Origin: Enterobacter sp. R4-368
GTDB lineage: Bacteria > Pseudomonadota > Gammaproteobacteria > Enterobacterales > Enterobacteriaceae
Direction: 5' to 3'
DNA length: 64,000 nucleotides
Assembly: GCF_000410515.1 (NCBI RefSeq)
Contig: NC_021500.1
Span: 1,922,001-1,986,000 of the forward strand
This document shows positions 24,405-33,144 of the stretch, piece after piece (position 1 is the stretch's first letter; every line of letters begins with the position of its first letter). Below the pieces are notes generated by a model that saw nothing but the letters and a program-made list of their open reading frames with translations, was not told the origin of the DNA and made no database searches. Position numbers and translations under genes: made by a program.

Positions 24405-25112
24405 ATGAAACTCCTTTTAATCGAAGATGAAGAGAAAATTTCGTCTTACATCAACACCGCGCTTCGCGAGCAAGGTTACAACGTCGATGTCTGCGCCGAC
24501 GGGCGCGAAGGGTTATTCCTGGCAACGGAGATGGACTACGACGCCATTATCCTGGATGTCATGCTGCCGTCGATGGACGGGTATGCCGTCATCACCAGCC
24601 TGCGCAAACTGAAACAGACGCCGGTGCTGATGCTTTCCGCGCGCGGTTCACTTGATGAGCGGGTTAAAGGGCTGCGACTGGGCGCGGATGATTACCTGAC
24701 CAAACCGTTTTCGCTGATTGAGCTGGTGGCGCGCATTCAGGCGCTGCTGCGCCGCCGACCGACCGATGGGCTTGATATTTCACAGTTGCAGGTCCACAAC
24801 CTGCAGCTCGATCTGCTCGCGCGCAAAGTGTACCGCAACGGTACGCGCATCGACCTGACGCAAAAGGAGTTTGCCCTGCTAAGTCTGCTCGCCAGGCACC
24901 AGGGGGAAGTGCTGTCGAAAATGATGATTGCCGAGCAGGTCTGGGATATGAACTTTGAAAGCGACGCCAATATTGTCGAAGTCGCGATCAAACGTTTACG
25001 CGCCAAAATCGACTCCCCGTTTGAAGAGAAGCTGCTGCACACCGTGCGCGGCATGGGTTACATCCTTGAGTATCGCGACGAAGATCCCGGCAAAATGAGT
25101 GCGTATGTTTAA
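24405..25112 (+). CDS. OmpR-family response regulator, CusR/HprR subgroup
   Basis: 235 residues. Receiver: LIEDEEK near 5-11, phospho-acceptor D51 in ILDVMLPS, lysine in YLTKPF. The winged helix (about 125-225) contains LTQKEFALLSLLARHQGEVLSKMMIAEQVWDMNF and ends VRGMGYILE, the form typical of heavy-metal response regulators such as CusR and of the oxidant-responsive HprR. It overlaps the kinase gene by eight bases. Likely targets are its own operon, yceI, the DoxX gene and the DUF1471 gene, based on shared upstream boxes. Confidence 0.92.
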   Translation: MKLLLIEDEEKISSYINTALREQGYNVDVCADGREGLFLATEMDYDAIILDVMLPSMDGYAVITSLRKLKQTPVLMLSARGSLDERVKGLRLGADDYLTKPFSLIELVARIQALLRRRPTDGLDISQLQVHNLQLDLLARKVYRNGTRIDLTQKEFALLSLLARHQGEVLSKMMIAEQVWDMNFESDANIVEVAIKRLRAKIDSPFEEKLLHTVRGMGYILEYRDEDPGKMSAYV

Positions 25113-26481
25113 ACGTTCTATTTCCCGCAAACTGGCGCTGACGTTTGCGGTGGTCACCTTATGTATTGCCCTCGCCTATGCGCTTTGCCTGCGGGAATCG
25201 CTGCGCGAATCACTGAATAAACAGATGCATAACGAATTGATGTTCCGCTACTCGCTGGTGGAGCCGTTGATCGTTTCCAAGTTTAATCACCATGAACTCG
25301 ACGAACTCAAAACCAAGCTGATGAGCCTGAGTAACTCGGAAGGCGGGCGTGTTCACTACTGGATTTTAAGCAGCGATCCGGCGCTACAAGTGGGTGGCGA
25401 GCCGCCAAAAGAGATCGATCTCAACGCCCTTACCGATGGCTTCAGCCGCATTAACCGGGAAAAAACCGACCAGTGTCCGCTGTTTATTCTGACGAAAACC
25501 ATTCGCTACCGCGATGGCGTGACGCCGCTGCATTTTGTGGTTTCTATCGACTCTACGCCGTATATGGGCACGCTGAATGAATTTACCCAGGTGCTGATTT
25601 TTATCACCACCATGGGCGTGCTGTTCGTGACTTTTTTAGGCTTTGTTATCTCCCGCCAGGGAATGCAACCGGTGGAACTCCTCAGCCAGCAGGCGCGTGA
25701 ACTTGCGCCAGGGATTGACGGCCAGCGGCTGGACGCCACTGCGCTCCCGCAGGAGTTGCAGGGTCTGGCGGAAGCCTTTAACGGCGTGCTCGCCCGCCAG
25801 CAAATTGCATGGCGACAACTGGAAAGTTTTAACGCCGATGTGGCGCACGAGTTGAGAACGCCGCTCTCAAGCATTCTCGGCCAGACGCAGCTAGCCCTCT
25901 CGCGCAAACGCAGCCATGAGGAACTCGAAGCCTGCCTCGAATCAAACCTTGAGGAGGTAAACCGCATGACGTCGATCGTCAACGACATGCTGTTCTTGTC
26001 CCATGCGCAAACCGGCAAACATCCGGCGCAGCTTGCGGAAGTGTCGCTGCGCGAGGAGGCGTTAAAAACGGCTGAATATACTGAACCGTCGTTCACCGAT
26101 CGCCATTTGCAATTACTGATCGAAGGTGATGTGACGATCTGCGTCGACAGGCGCTTATTTACCCGCTCGCTCGCCAATTTGCTGGAAAACAGCGCCCGCT
26201 ACGCCTACGAAAATAGCCAGGTCACGGTCACGTTGAGTCGTAATGATCAGCATGCGACGGTGAGCGTTAAAAATTACGGCGATGCCATTGAAAGCCACCA
26301 TCTGGAAAGATTGTTTGAGCGCTTTTACCGCGCCGATCACGCCAGAACGCAAAGCGATACCAACCACGGGCTTGGGCTGTCGATTGTCAAAGCGGTGGCG
26401 CAAATGCATGGCGGTGATGTCTTTGCCACCAGCCAGAACGGCGAAAATACCTTTGGCTTTACGCTGGCGCTAAATAAATAG
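25105..26481 (+). CDS. Heavy-metal/oxidant-type sensor histidine kinase
   Basis: 458 residues from ATG 25105; a GTG two codons earlier is possible. A first helix lies at about 10-28, then a periplasmic sensor region to about 155, and a second helix near 158-182, followed by HAMP. HisKA has H248 in VAHELRTPLSSILGQT. The ATPase domain shows NLLENSARYA and GLGLSIVKAVAQMHGG. This is the CusS/HprS family, sensing copper/silver or hydrogen peroxide and hypochlorite; which signal applies here cannot be read. Overlaps the regulator gene, so they are co-translated. Confidence 0.92.
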   Translation: MFKRSISRKLALTFAVVTLCIALAYALCLRESLRESLNKQMHNELMFRYSLVEPLIVSKFNHHELDELKTKLMSLSNSEGGRVHYWILSSDPALQVGGEPPKEIDLNALTDGFSRINREKTDQCPLFILTKTIRYRDGVTPLHFVVSIDSTPYMGTLNEFTQVLIFITTMGVLFVTFLGFVISRQGMQPVELLSQQARELAPGIDGQRLDATALPQELQGLAEAFNGVLARQQIAWRQLESFNADVAHELRTPLSSILGQTQLALSRKRSHEELEACLESNLEEVNRMTSIVNDMLFLSHAQTGKHPAQLAEVSLREEALKTAEYTEPSFTDRHLQLLIEGDVTICVDRRLFTRSLANLLENSARYAYENSQVTVTLSRNDQHATVSVKNYGDAIESHHLERLFERFYRADHARTQSDTNHGLGLSIVKAVAQMHGGDVFATSQNGENTFGFTLALNK

Positions 26482-26494
26482 CGTCAGCTACTCC

Positions 26495-26510
26495 CTGACA
26501 GTTTTGACAG
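26495..26510. promoter_or_regulatory. Second copy of the CTGACA box, upstream of the DoxX gene
   Basis: CTGACAGTTTTGACAG lies 14 bases after the kinase stop and 84 bases before the DoxX start. It matches the complement of the yceI/two-component box at 13 of 16 positions, suggesting the same regulator. Confidence 0.45.
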
Positions 26511-26593
26511 AGTGGTGTCATTCGGCCGTCAGGGTACCGCCAATATACTGCTCATGGCCACTCATTGGTTTTTTCTTATTCAAGGAACCGCGC

Positions 26594-26977
26594 ATGAACA
26601 ACCACACTATTATTATCATTGCCCGTATCTTAATCACCCCGCTGTTTTTATATAGCGGCAGCGGGAAAATAATCAACTTCACCGATAACATGTTAAAAAC
26701 GCCGTTTGGCGATATGCTTATTGGCAGACTGATGATTATTTTTGCCATTGCCATTGAGCTGGGTGGCAGCATTGCATTTATTGTTGGTTATCGGGTAAAA
26801 GAAATATCGCTGTTGTGGATCTTCTATATTTTTCTCACCAGTATTATGTTCCATCAATTCTGGGCGGCAAGTGGCCCCCAGCAAGCCGGACAAGTGATTC
26901 AATTCACCAAAAACATGAGTATTTGCGCCGGTCTGCTCTGTTTCTACCTGCTGGCGCGCGAACCACAAAAATCATAG
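26594..26977 (+). CDS. DoxX-family membrane protein
   Basis: 127 residues with four predicted membrane helices (IIIIARILITPLFLYSGSGKI; LIGRLMIIFAIAIELGGSIAFIVGY; ISLLWIFYIFLTSIMFHQF; MSICAGLLCFYLLAREP). The SGSGKI and ELGG positions fit DoxX. Family members are small inner-membrane redox-linked proteins; in mycobacteria one works with superoxide dismutase and a thiosulfate sulfurtransferase-like partner. It follows the kinase gene by about 110 bases on the same strand with its own candidate operator. Confidence 0.85.
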   Translation: MNNHTIIIIARILITPLFLYSGSGKIINFTDNMLKTPFGDMLIGRLMIIFAIAIELGGSIAFIVGYRVKEISLLWIFYIFLTSIMFHQFWAASGPQQAGQVIQFTKNMSICAGLLCFYLLAREPQKS

Positions 26978-26982
26978 CCAGC

Positions 26983-27006
26983 AAAAAGGCGCCCTGCACG
27001 GCGCCC
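26983..27006 (-). terminator. Terminator for the DUF1471 gene
   Basis: Two GGCGCC blocks (26988-26993, 27000-27005) form a stem. On the minus strand it is followed by five T residues (26987-26983). It lies 67 bases past the DUF1471 stop and just after the convergent DoxX stop. Confidence 0.6.
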
Positions 27007-27072
27007 TGTTCAGTGTCTGAATAATTACCCTCGGTCTTTAGCGAATGAAAGATCGGGGGGTATTGCACGCGA

Positions 27073-27330
27073 TTATTTATACAGAATCGCATTACCATAA
27101 ATATACTCATCGCCACCGGCGGAGATGATTTTATAGTATTTCGCATTATCTTTTTCAGCGGCTTGCTGAACTTGCGCTTCGAGATCCGCAACCGTATCGG
27201 CTTTGGCAATTGAAATGGTGCCCATCGGCACCAGGCCACTATCGTCGGTGACTGGTTGCGCGGCAAACGCGCCGAAAGAGATAGCACTAAACAGTGTTGC
27301 AGCAAGCACGGTGTTAATAATGGTTTTCAT
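27073..27330 (-). CDS. DUF1471 (YdgH/BhsA/McbA-like) periplasmic peptide
   Basis: 85 residues from ATG 27330 with GGAG upstream. A signal peptide (ending AFAA) precedes a compact DUF1471 domain: GTISIAKADTVADLEAQVQQAAEKDNAKYYKIISAGG...YGNAILYK. The length and the ending are typical of the BhsA/McbA/YhcN group. These small periplasmic or outer-membrane proteins are induced by copper, peroxide, acid or hypochlorite and affect biofilm and permeability. A CTGACA inverted repeat lies about 80 bases upstream. Confidence 0.88.
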   Translation of the reverse strand: MKTIINTVLAATLFSAISFGAFAAQPVTDDSGLVPMGTISIAKADTVADLEAQVQQAAEKDNAKYYKIISAGGDEYIYGNAILYK

Positions 27331-27409
27331 AATAAAGCTCCGCATAAAAGAGGGGGGAATAATGATGTTTCAACGTAAGCGATATTACGCAGCGTATGCT
27401 GACCAGCGG

Positions 27410-27436
27410 CTGACAGTTTTATAACAACTTTGTCAG
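27410..27436. promoter_or_regulatory. CTGACA-N15-TGTCAG inverted repeat upstream of the DUF1471 gene
   Basis: CTGACA at 27410-27415 and TGTCAG at 27431-27436. The left part, CTGACAGTTTT, is identical to the first 11 bases of the box before the DoxX gene. It could serve the DUF1471 gene on the left and, less likely, the DJ-1 gene on the right. The rest of the 377-base gap to 27707 shows only the repeat at 27640. Confidence 0.4.
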
Positions 27437-27639
27437 ACTGGCGTTATTTACAGGATTAGACATTTCTTTGAATAAAAGAAAAAACGGACCACAATGCATA
27501 ATAAAATATTCACCCACAGCGAAACGAATTAACGAAAGTAATTAGTGGTGTAGCGACGTGTAATAAAGTGTGAATACTGTAACGCTTAGACCTGGAGTTT
27601 TCCGACAATTCCGGTAAAGCCGATATTCATCGCTATGCT

Positions 27640-27663
27640 TACTGAACGATATTTCATTCAGTA
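27640..27663. promoter_or_regulatory. Inverted repeat upstream of the DJ-1/PfpI gene
   Basis: TACTGAA-N10-TTCAGTA, centred 56 bases before the start codon. The arms are perfect. It could be an operator; no regulator is evident. Confidence 0.35.
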
Positions 27664-27707
27664 TGGCAACGGTAATGCCGCTGATAACGCATCACGACGG
27701 AGGTAAC

Positions 27708-28385
27708 ATGAAAATAGTAATGGTGCTGACATCCCACAGCGAACTGGGTAATACCGGTAAAAAAACCGGTTTCTGGCTTGAAGAGTTCGCCGCCCCTTAT
27801 TACGTATTCAAAGACGCGGGTGCCGAGGTTGTGCTCGCCTCGCCCGCCGGTGGTCAGCCACCGCTCGATCCGAAAAGCGATCTGCCGGATTTTCAGACCG
27901 AGCTGACCCACCGTTTTAAAGCCGACCCGGCGGCCCAGCAGGCGCTGGCTAACACCGTTAAACTCGATAGCATACGCGTCGGGGATTTTGACGCTCTCTT
28001 TTACCCCGGCGGCCACGGCCCGCTGTGGGATCTGGCGGAATCCGACACTTCGATTGCGCTGATTGAAGCATTTGAACGTGCCGGTAAACCGGTGAGTTTT
28101 GTCTGCCACGCGCCGGGCGTGTTGCGCCATGTGAAAACCGCCGCCGGCGATCCGCTGGTGAAAGGCCGTAAAGTGACCGGCTTTACTAACGGCGAAGAAG
28201 CGGATGTTGAGCTGACCAACGTAGTGCCGTTTCTGGTGGAGGACGAATTGGTAGCGCTCGGCGCGGAGTATGACAAAGGGCCGAACTGGGCACCGTTCGT
28301 CGTCGAAGACGGGAAACTTATCACCGGGCAAAACCCGGCCAGTTCCGAAGCCGTGGCGAAAGCGTTAGTCGCCATGCTGAGATAA
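27708..28385 (+). CDS. DJ-1/PfpI-superfamily protein (Hsp31/glyoxalase III-like)
   Basis: 225 residues from ATG 27708, which has GGAGG four bases upstream. Family motifs are KTGFWLEEFAAPYYVFKDAG near the start, FYPGGHGPLWDLAE, and the nucleophile elbow VCHAPGVL with C133 followed by histidine. This combination matches single-domain Hsp31-like glyoxalases and deglycase/chaperones that detoxify methylglyoxal without cofactors. It stands alone behind a 270-base promoter region. Its position beside the oxidant-type two-component cluster suggests a role in carbonyl or oxidative stress, which is inference. Confidence 0.88.
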   Translation: MKIVMVLTSHSELGNTGKKTGFWLEEFAAPYYVFKDAGAEVVLASPAGGQPPLDPKSDLPDFQTELTHRFKADPAAQQALANTVKLDSIRVGDFDALFYPGGHGPLWDLAESDTSIALIEAFERAGKPVSFVCHAPGVLRHVKTAAGDPLVKGRKVTGFTNGEEADVELTNVVPFLVEDELVALGAEYDKGPNWAPFVVEDGKLITGQNPASSEAVAKALVAMLR

Positions 28386-28393
28386 TGCGTGTT

Positions 28394-28422
28394 GCCGCCA
28401 TTACCCGCAGCGTAATGGCGGC
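28394..28422 (+). terminator. Hairpin terminator after the DJ-1/PfpI gene
   Basis: A perfect 11-bp stem GCCGCCATTAC (28394-28404) / GTAATGGCGGC (28412-28422), nine bases past the stop. T residues come only at 28436-28440, so it may be an imperfect terminator. Confidence 0.6.
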
Positions 28423-28523
28423 GCCTCGCAGCCCCTTTTTGCGCAGCTACGCAGTGCCATCCAGAAATAGTTGAACCGTACTTATCCCCGCCTGACCCAC
28501 CTCTTTAACGATAAATTGCCCAA

Positions 28524-28610
28524 AATGTGAAGGCCCGCAAAGCACCAGGTCAACCAGAGACAATTTTGGAGCCTTATGAAATACCCGCACCGATAACCCT
28601 CCCGTATACT
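28524..28610 (+). promoter_or_regulatory. Possible chb operon promoter region
   Basis: TATACT at 28605-28610 is a good -10 candidate; no clear -35 at the right distance, as expected for an activator-dependent promoter. TGTGA-N6-GCAAA at 28526-28541 has one intact CRP half-site. In E. coli chb is controlled by CRP, NagC and ChbR, so this is plausible, but I could not place NagC or ChbR sites. Confidence 0.35.
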
Positions 28611-28714
28611 TGTTTCAACCGAAGAAAAAAGTCATTTTGGTTAGGCGCACCGCCAGTACGAAGAGAGAGAAACGAGTCCGGCTGGCGGATCATCGGACAA
28701 TGAGGGTCGTTTTT

Positions 28715-29035
28715 ATGGAAAAGAAACATATTTACCTGTTTTGTTCTGCGGGCATGTCGACATCATTGCTGGTGTCGAAGATGCGCACCCAGGCGGAAAA
28801 ATATGAAGTCCCGGTCATTATTGAAGCATTTCCCGAGACACTCGCCAGTGAAAAAGGCCCGCAGGCCGATGTTGTTTTATTAGGTCCACAAATCGCCTGG
28901 ATGTTACCGGATATCCAGCGTCTGCTTCCCAATAAGCCTGTCGAAGTGATCGACGCCTCGCTGTACGGCAAAGTCGATGGTTTAGGTGTTCTGAAGGCCG
29001 CCGTGGCGGCAATAAAAAAAGCCGCCGCCAACTAA
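28715..29035 (+). CDS. chbB: PTS N,N'-diacetylchitobiose-specific EIIB, ChbB
   Basis: 106 residues, the E. coli ChbB length, and nearly the same sequence. The phosphocysteine is C10 in [10 protein letters not shown]. The ATG at 28715 has GAGGG upstream. ChbB receives phosphate from ChbA and passes it to the sugar during import through ChbC. First gene of chbBCARFG. Confidence 0.97.
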   Translation: MEKKHIYLFCSAGMSTSLLVSKMRTQAEKYEVPVIIEAFPETLASEKGPQADVVLLGPQIAWMLPDIQRLLPNKPVEVIDASLYGKVDGLGVLKAAVAAIKKAAAN

Positions 29036-29076
29036 ACGTTTTGCGTTCGCTTATCACACAGTGATCCCACACATTC

Positions 29077-29097
29077 ACCGCAATGTTGCATTGCGGT
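29077..29097 (+). repeat. Hairpin in the chbB-chbC intercistronic region
   Basis: A perfect 9-bp stem ACCGCAATG / CATTGCGGT with a TTG loop lies just before chbC. It could modulate expression of chbC relative to chbB. It has no T tract, so it is not an intrinsic terminator. Confidence 0.45.
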
Positions 29098-29115
29098 ATT
29101 TAAGGGTATTTTTCT

Positions 29116-30474
29116 ATGAGTAATGCCATTGCTTCACTTGAAAAGATACTGGTGCCTTTTGCGGTAAAAATCGGCAAACAGCCACATGTTAACGCCATTA
29201 AAAACGGCTTTATCCGCTTAATGCCGTTGACCCTCGCCGGGGCGATGTTTGTCTTAATTAATAACGTGTTCCTGAGTTTTGGCGAAGGATCGTTCTTTTA
29301 TTCGTTGGGCATTCGGCTGGATGCCTCGACCATTGAAACGCTGAACAGTTTTAAAGGCATCGGCGGCAACGTCTATAACGGCACGCTGGGCATTATGTCG
29401 CTGATGGCCCCCTTCTTTATCGGCATGGCGCTGGCGGAAGAGCGCAAAGTGGATGCGCTGGCCGCCGGGTTGTTATCGATTGCCGCGTTTATGACCGTCA
29501 CGCCGTATAGCGTCGGTGAATCTTACGCCGTTGGCGCAAACTGGTTAGGCGGGGCGAATATTATATCCGGGATTATCATTGGCCTGGCCGTGGCGGAAAT
29601 GTTCACCTTTATTGTGCGACGCAACTGGGTGATCACCTTGCCAGACAGTGTACCGGCTTCGGTGGCGCGCTCGTTCTCCGCGCTGATCCCCGGTTTTATT
29701 ATTCTGTCGATTATGGGGATTATCGCCTGGGCGCTGAATCACTACGGCACCAATTTCCATCAAATTATCATGGACACCATCTCCACGCCGCTGGCTTCGC
29801 TGGGCAGTGTGGTCGGCTGGGCATATGTACTGTTTGTGCCGCTGCTGTGGTTTTTCGGCATCCATGGTTCGCTGGCGCTGACCGCGCTGGACAGCGGCAT
29901 CATGACGCCATGGGCGCTGGAAAATATTTCTGTCTATCAACAATATGGCTCGGTTGAAGCGGCGCTGGCAGCGGGTAAAACGTTCCATGTCTGGGCGAAA
30001 CCGATGCTCGACTCCTATATCTTCCTGGGCGGCAGCGGCGCAACGCTGGGGCTGATTATCGCCATCTTCCTCGCTTCACGTCGCGCGGATTACCGCCAGG
30101 TGGCGAAGCTGGGCCTGCCTTCCGGCCTGTTCCAGATTAACGAACCGATTTTGTTCGGCCTGCCGATCATCATGAACCCGGTGATGTTTATCCCCTTCAT
30201 TCTGGTGCAGCCGATACTTGCCGCCATTACGCTGCTGGCCTACTACACCGGCTTTATTCCACCGATCACCAACATTGCACCGTGGACAATGCCAACCGGG
30301 CTGGGCGCATTCTTTAACACCAACGGCAGTATCGCCGCGCTGCTGCTCGCGCTGTTCAACTTAGGCATTGCGACGCTGGTTTACCTGCCGTTCGTGATGG
30401 TCGCCAACAAAGCGCAGAACGCCATTGAGCAGGAAGAGAGCGAAGAAGATATCGCTAATGCACTGAAATTCTGA
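29116..30474 (+). CDS. chbC: PTS chitobiose permease EIIC, ChbC
   Basis: 452 residues, as in E. coli. About ten hydrophobic segments, with the PTS lactose/cellobiose-family signature near [24 protein letters not shown] in the substrate-binding half. It imports N,N'-diacetylchitobiose (and cellobiose in some strains) across the inner membrane with phosphorylation by ChbB. It follows chbB after an 80-base gap with a hairpin. Confidence 0.97.
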   Translation: MSNAIASLEKILVPFAVKIGKQPHVNAIKNGFIRLMPLTLAGAMFVLINNVFLSFGEGSFFYSLGIRLDASTIETLNSFKGIGGNVYNGTLGIMSLMAPFFIGMALAEERKVDALAAGLLSIAAFMTVTPYSVGESYAVGANWLGGANIISGIIIGLAVAEMFTFIVRRNWVITLPDSVPASVARSFSALIPGFIILSIMGIIAWALNHYGTNFHQIIMDTISTPLASLGSVVGWAYVLFVPLLWFFGIHGSLALTALDSGIMTPWALENISVYQQYGSVEAALAAGKTFHVWAKPMLDSYIFLGGSGATLGLIIAIFLASRRADYRQVAKLGLPSGLFQINEPILFGLPIIMNPVMFIPFILVQPILAAITLLAYYTGFIPPITNIAPWTMPTGLGAFFNTNGSIAALLLALFNLGIATLVYLPFVMVANKAQNAIEQEESEEDIANALKF

Positions 30475-30521
30475 CCGAACCCGGCGGGTGGCCCCCGCCG
30501 GAAACCACGCGAGGAGCAACG

Positions 30522-30869
30522 ATGTTCGATTTCGATACCATCCTGGAGAGCACCACCCCGGCCGATGCGCTGGAAGAAGTGGTGATGGGCTTAATCATTA
30601 ACTCAGGGCACGCGCGCAGCCTGGCCTACACCGCACTGAAACAGGCTAAACAGGGTGATTTTGACGGCGCAAAAGCGCTGATGGAGCAATCAAGGCTGGC
30701 GCTCAACGAAGCACACCTGGTGCAGACTAAACTGATTGAGGGCGATCAGGGCGAAGGCCGGATGAAAGTGAGCCTGGTACTGGTGCATGCGCAGGATCAT
30801 CTGATGACATCCATGCTGGCGCGCGAGCTGATAACGGAACTGATTGAGCTTCACGAAAAACTGAAATAA
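30522..30869 (+). CDS. chbA: PTS chitobiose EIIA, ChbA
   Basis: 115 residues forming the helical lactose/cellobiose-type EIIA. The phospho-histidine is H89 in LVHAQDHLM. It receives phosphate from HPr and gives it to ChbB. A GC-rich hairpin lies in the 47-base gap after chbC. Confidence 0.97.
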   Translation: MFDFDTILESTTPADALEEVVMGLIINSGHARSLAYTALKQAKQGDFDGAKALMEQSRLALNEAHLVQTKLIEGDQGEGRMKVSLVLVHAQDHLMTSMLARELITELIELHEKLK

Positions 30870-30882
30870 CAAGGAGTGAATA

Positions 30883-31722
30883 ATGCAGCCTTCGATCAAC
30901 ACGCTGGGGATCAAAACCGTTCACGAACAGCAGTTGTTTAACGGTAAAAATTTCCATGTGTTTATCTACAACAAGACGGAGAGCGCCAGCGGGCTGCATC
31001 AGCACGACTACTACGAATTCACGCTGGTATTAACCGGCCGCTATTACCAGGAGATTAATGGTAAGCGCGTGCTGCTTGAACGCGGTGACTTCGTTTTTAT
31101 CCCGCTGGGTTCGCACCACCAAAGTTTCTATGAATTTGGCGCGACGCGGATACTCAATGTGGGGATCAGTAAACGCTTTTTTGAACAGCATTATCTTGCC
31201 CTGCTGCCATTTTGTTTTGTCGCCTCGCAGGCCTACCGCGCCAGCAGCGCTTTTCTGAGCTATGTGGAAACCGTTATCGCCTCACTCAATTTCCGCGAAA
31301 CCGGGCTGGACGAATTTATCGAGGCGGTGACCTTTTATGTCATTAACCGCCTGCGCCACTACCGTGAAGAGCAGGTGGTGGATGACACACCGCAGTGGTT
31401 AAAAACCACCATTGAGTCAATGCACGATAAAACGCAGTTTGGCGAAAACGCGATGGAAAATATGGTGCAGCTGGCGGCGAAATCGCAGGAGTATCTGACC
31501 CGCGCCACCCGGCGTTATTACCGCAAAACGCCGATGCAGATCATCAATGAAATCCGCATTGATTTCGCCAAGAAGCAGCTGGAAATGACCAACTATTCGG
31601 TCACCGATATTGCTTATGAGTCGGGTTACAGCAGCCCAAGCCTGTTTATTAAAACATTCAAGAAAATGACCTCATTCACCCCCAATAGCTACCGAAAAAG
31701 GTTAACGGAAATCAACCAGTAA
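30883..31722 (+). CDS. chbR: AraC-family regulator of the chb operon, ChbR
   Basis: 279 residues. The N-terminal cupin holds the sensor ([25 protein letters not shown]), and the C-terminal AraC helix-turn-helix pair is at about 175-275, with the second motif around [34 protein letters not shown] is seven bases before the ATG. In E. coli ChbR represses chb without inducer and activates it when diacetylchitobiose is present and the monoacetylated product accumulates. It lies inside the operon it controls. Confidence 0.96.
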   Translation: MQPSINTLGIKTVHEQQLFNGKNFHVFIYNKTESASGLHQHDYYEFTLVLTGRYYQEINGKRVLLERGDFVFIPLGSHHQSFYEFGATRILNVGISKRFFEQHYLALLPFCFVASQAYRASSAFLSYVETVIASLNFRETGLDEFIEAVTFYVINRLRHYREEQVVDDTPQWLKTTIESMHDKTQFGENAMENMVQLAAKSQEYLTRATRRYYRKTPMQIINEIRIDFAKKQLEMTNYSVTDIAYESGYSSPSLFIKTFKKMTSFTPNSYRKRLTEINQ

Positions 31723-31776
31723 CGGCGTGCGGGCTGAACGTTTTACACCACCGTGTCTGACACGAAGGGAGAAATC

Positions 31777-33132
31777 ATGAAGCAGAAATTAAAAGTCGTC
31801 ACCATCGGCGGCGGTAGCAGCTACACCCCGGAATTACTGGAAGGGTTTATTAAGCGCTACCACGAACTGCCGGTCACCGAATTATGGCTGGTCGATGTTG
31901 AGGACGGAAAAGAGAAGCTGGATATTATTTTCGATCTTTGCCAGCGCATGATTGATAAAGCCGGCATCCCGCTAACACTGTTTAAAACGCTGGACCGCCG
32001 TGAAGCGCTGCGCGAGGCAAATTTTGTCACCACGCAACTGCGCGTCGGCCAGCTTAAAGCCCGCGAGCTGGATGAGCGTATTCCACTTAGTCACGGTTAT
32101 CTGGGCCAGGAAACCAACGGTGCGGGCGGGCTGTTTAAAGGTTTGCGCACCATTCCGGTTATCTTTGACATCATCAAAGATGTCGAGGAGATCTGCCCGG
32201 ATGCGTGGGTGATTAATTTCACCAACCCGGCGGGAATGGTCACAGAAGCGGTGTATCGCCACACCGGTTTTAAAAAGTTTATCGGCGTGTGCAATATTCC
32301 GGTCGGCATGAAGATGTTTATTCATGACGTGCTGGGTCTTAGCAGCAGCGATGATGTTGCCATGGATCTGTTTGGCCTTAACCACATGGTGTTTATTAAA
32401 GATGTGCTGGTTAATGGTGAATCGCGTTTTGCGGAGCTGCTCGACGGTGTGGCCTCCGGCAGGCTGAAAGCCTCCTCGGTGAAGAACATTTTCGACCTGC
32501 CGTTTAGCGAAGGGTTGATCCGCTCACTCAACCTGCTGCCCTGCTCTTATCTGCTCTATTACTTTAAGCAAAAAGAGATGCTGGCGATTGAGATGGGCGA
32601 GTACTACAAAGGCGGCGCGCGGGCGCAGGTGGTACAGAAAGTCGAAAAACAGCTATTTGAGCTGTACAAAGATCCTGAGCTGAAGGTCAAACCGAAAGAG
32701 CTTGAGCAGCGCGGCGGTGCGTACTATTCCGATGCGGCCTGTGAAGTGATCAACGCTATCTATAACGACAAGCAAACCGAGCACTATGTGAATATTCCGC
32801 ATCACGGGCATATCGACAATATCCCGGCGGACTGGGCGGTAGAGATGACCTGTACGCTGGGGCGCAACGGCGCAACACCGCACCCGCGCGTCACCCACTT
32901 TGATGAGAAAGTGTTGGGGCTTATCTACACCATTAAAGGTTTTGAAGTGGCGGCCAGCAAAGCGGCACTCAGCGGCGAGCTGAACGATGTCTTGCTGGCG
33001 CTGAGCCTTAGCCCGCTGATCCACTCCGATCGCGACGCGGAAATCCTGGCGCGCGAAATGCTGCTCGCCCACGAAAAATGGTTGCCAAACTTTGCCAGTA
33101 CCCTTGCGCAACTGAAAGCTGAACATCATTAA
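31777..33132 (+). CDS. chbF: 6-phospho-beta-glucosidase ChbF (GH4)
   Basis: 451 residues from ATG 31777 with GGGAG upstream. GH4 family signs are the NAD-binding VTIGGGSSYTPEL at the start and the metal-site segments GVCNIPVG and DLFGLNHM. GH4 enzymes cleave by an NAD- and Mn-dependent redox-elimination mechanism. ChbF hydrolyses the phosphorylated, mono-deacetylated chitobiose made by the PTS and ChbG. Confidence 0.96.
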   Translation: MKQKLKVVTIGGGSSYTPELLEGFIKRYHELPVTELWLVDVEDGKEKLDIIFDLCQRMIDKAGIPLTLFKTLDRREALREANFVTTQLRVGQLKARELDERIPLSHGYLGQETNGAGGLFKGLRTIPVIFDIIKDVEEICPDAWVINFTNPAGMVTEAVYRHTGFKKFIGVCNIPVGMKMFIHDVLGLSSSDDVAMDLFGLNHMVFIKDVLVNGESRFAELLDGVASGRLKASSVKNIFDLPFSEGLIRSLNLLPCSYLLYYFKQKEMLAIEMGEYYKGGARAQVVQKVEKQLFELYKDPELKVKPKELEQRGGAYYSDAACEVINAIYNDKQTEHYVNIPHHGHIDNIPADWAVEMTCTLGRNGATPHPRVTHFDEKVLGLIYTIKGFEVAASKAALSGELNDVLLALSLSPLIHSDRDAEILAREMLLAHEKWLPNFASTLAQLKAEHH

Positions 33133-33144
33133 CCGGGACGGGCT

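Noticed and set aside
27029..27060. Hairpin CCCTCGGTCTTT / AAAGATCGGGGG after the DoxX gene
   Set aside because: The stem forms only with two wobble pairs and has no T tail; the stronger hairpin at 26988-27005 already explains termination.
28562..28582. Possible NagC site ATTTT...AAAT before chbB
   Set aside because: Too few positions match the long NagC consensus to be called by eye.
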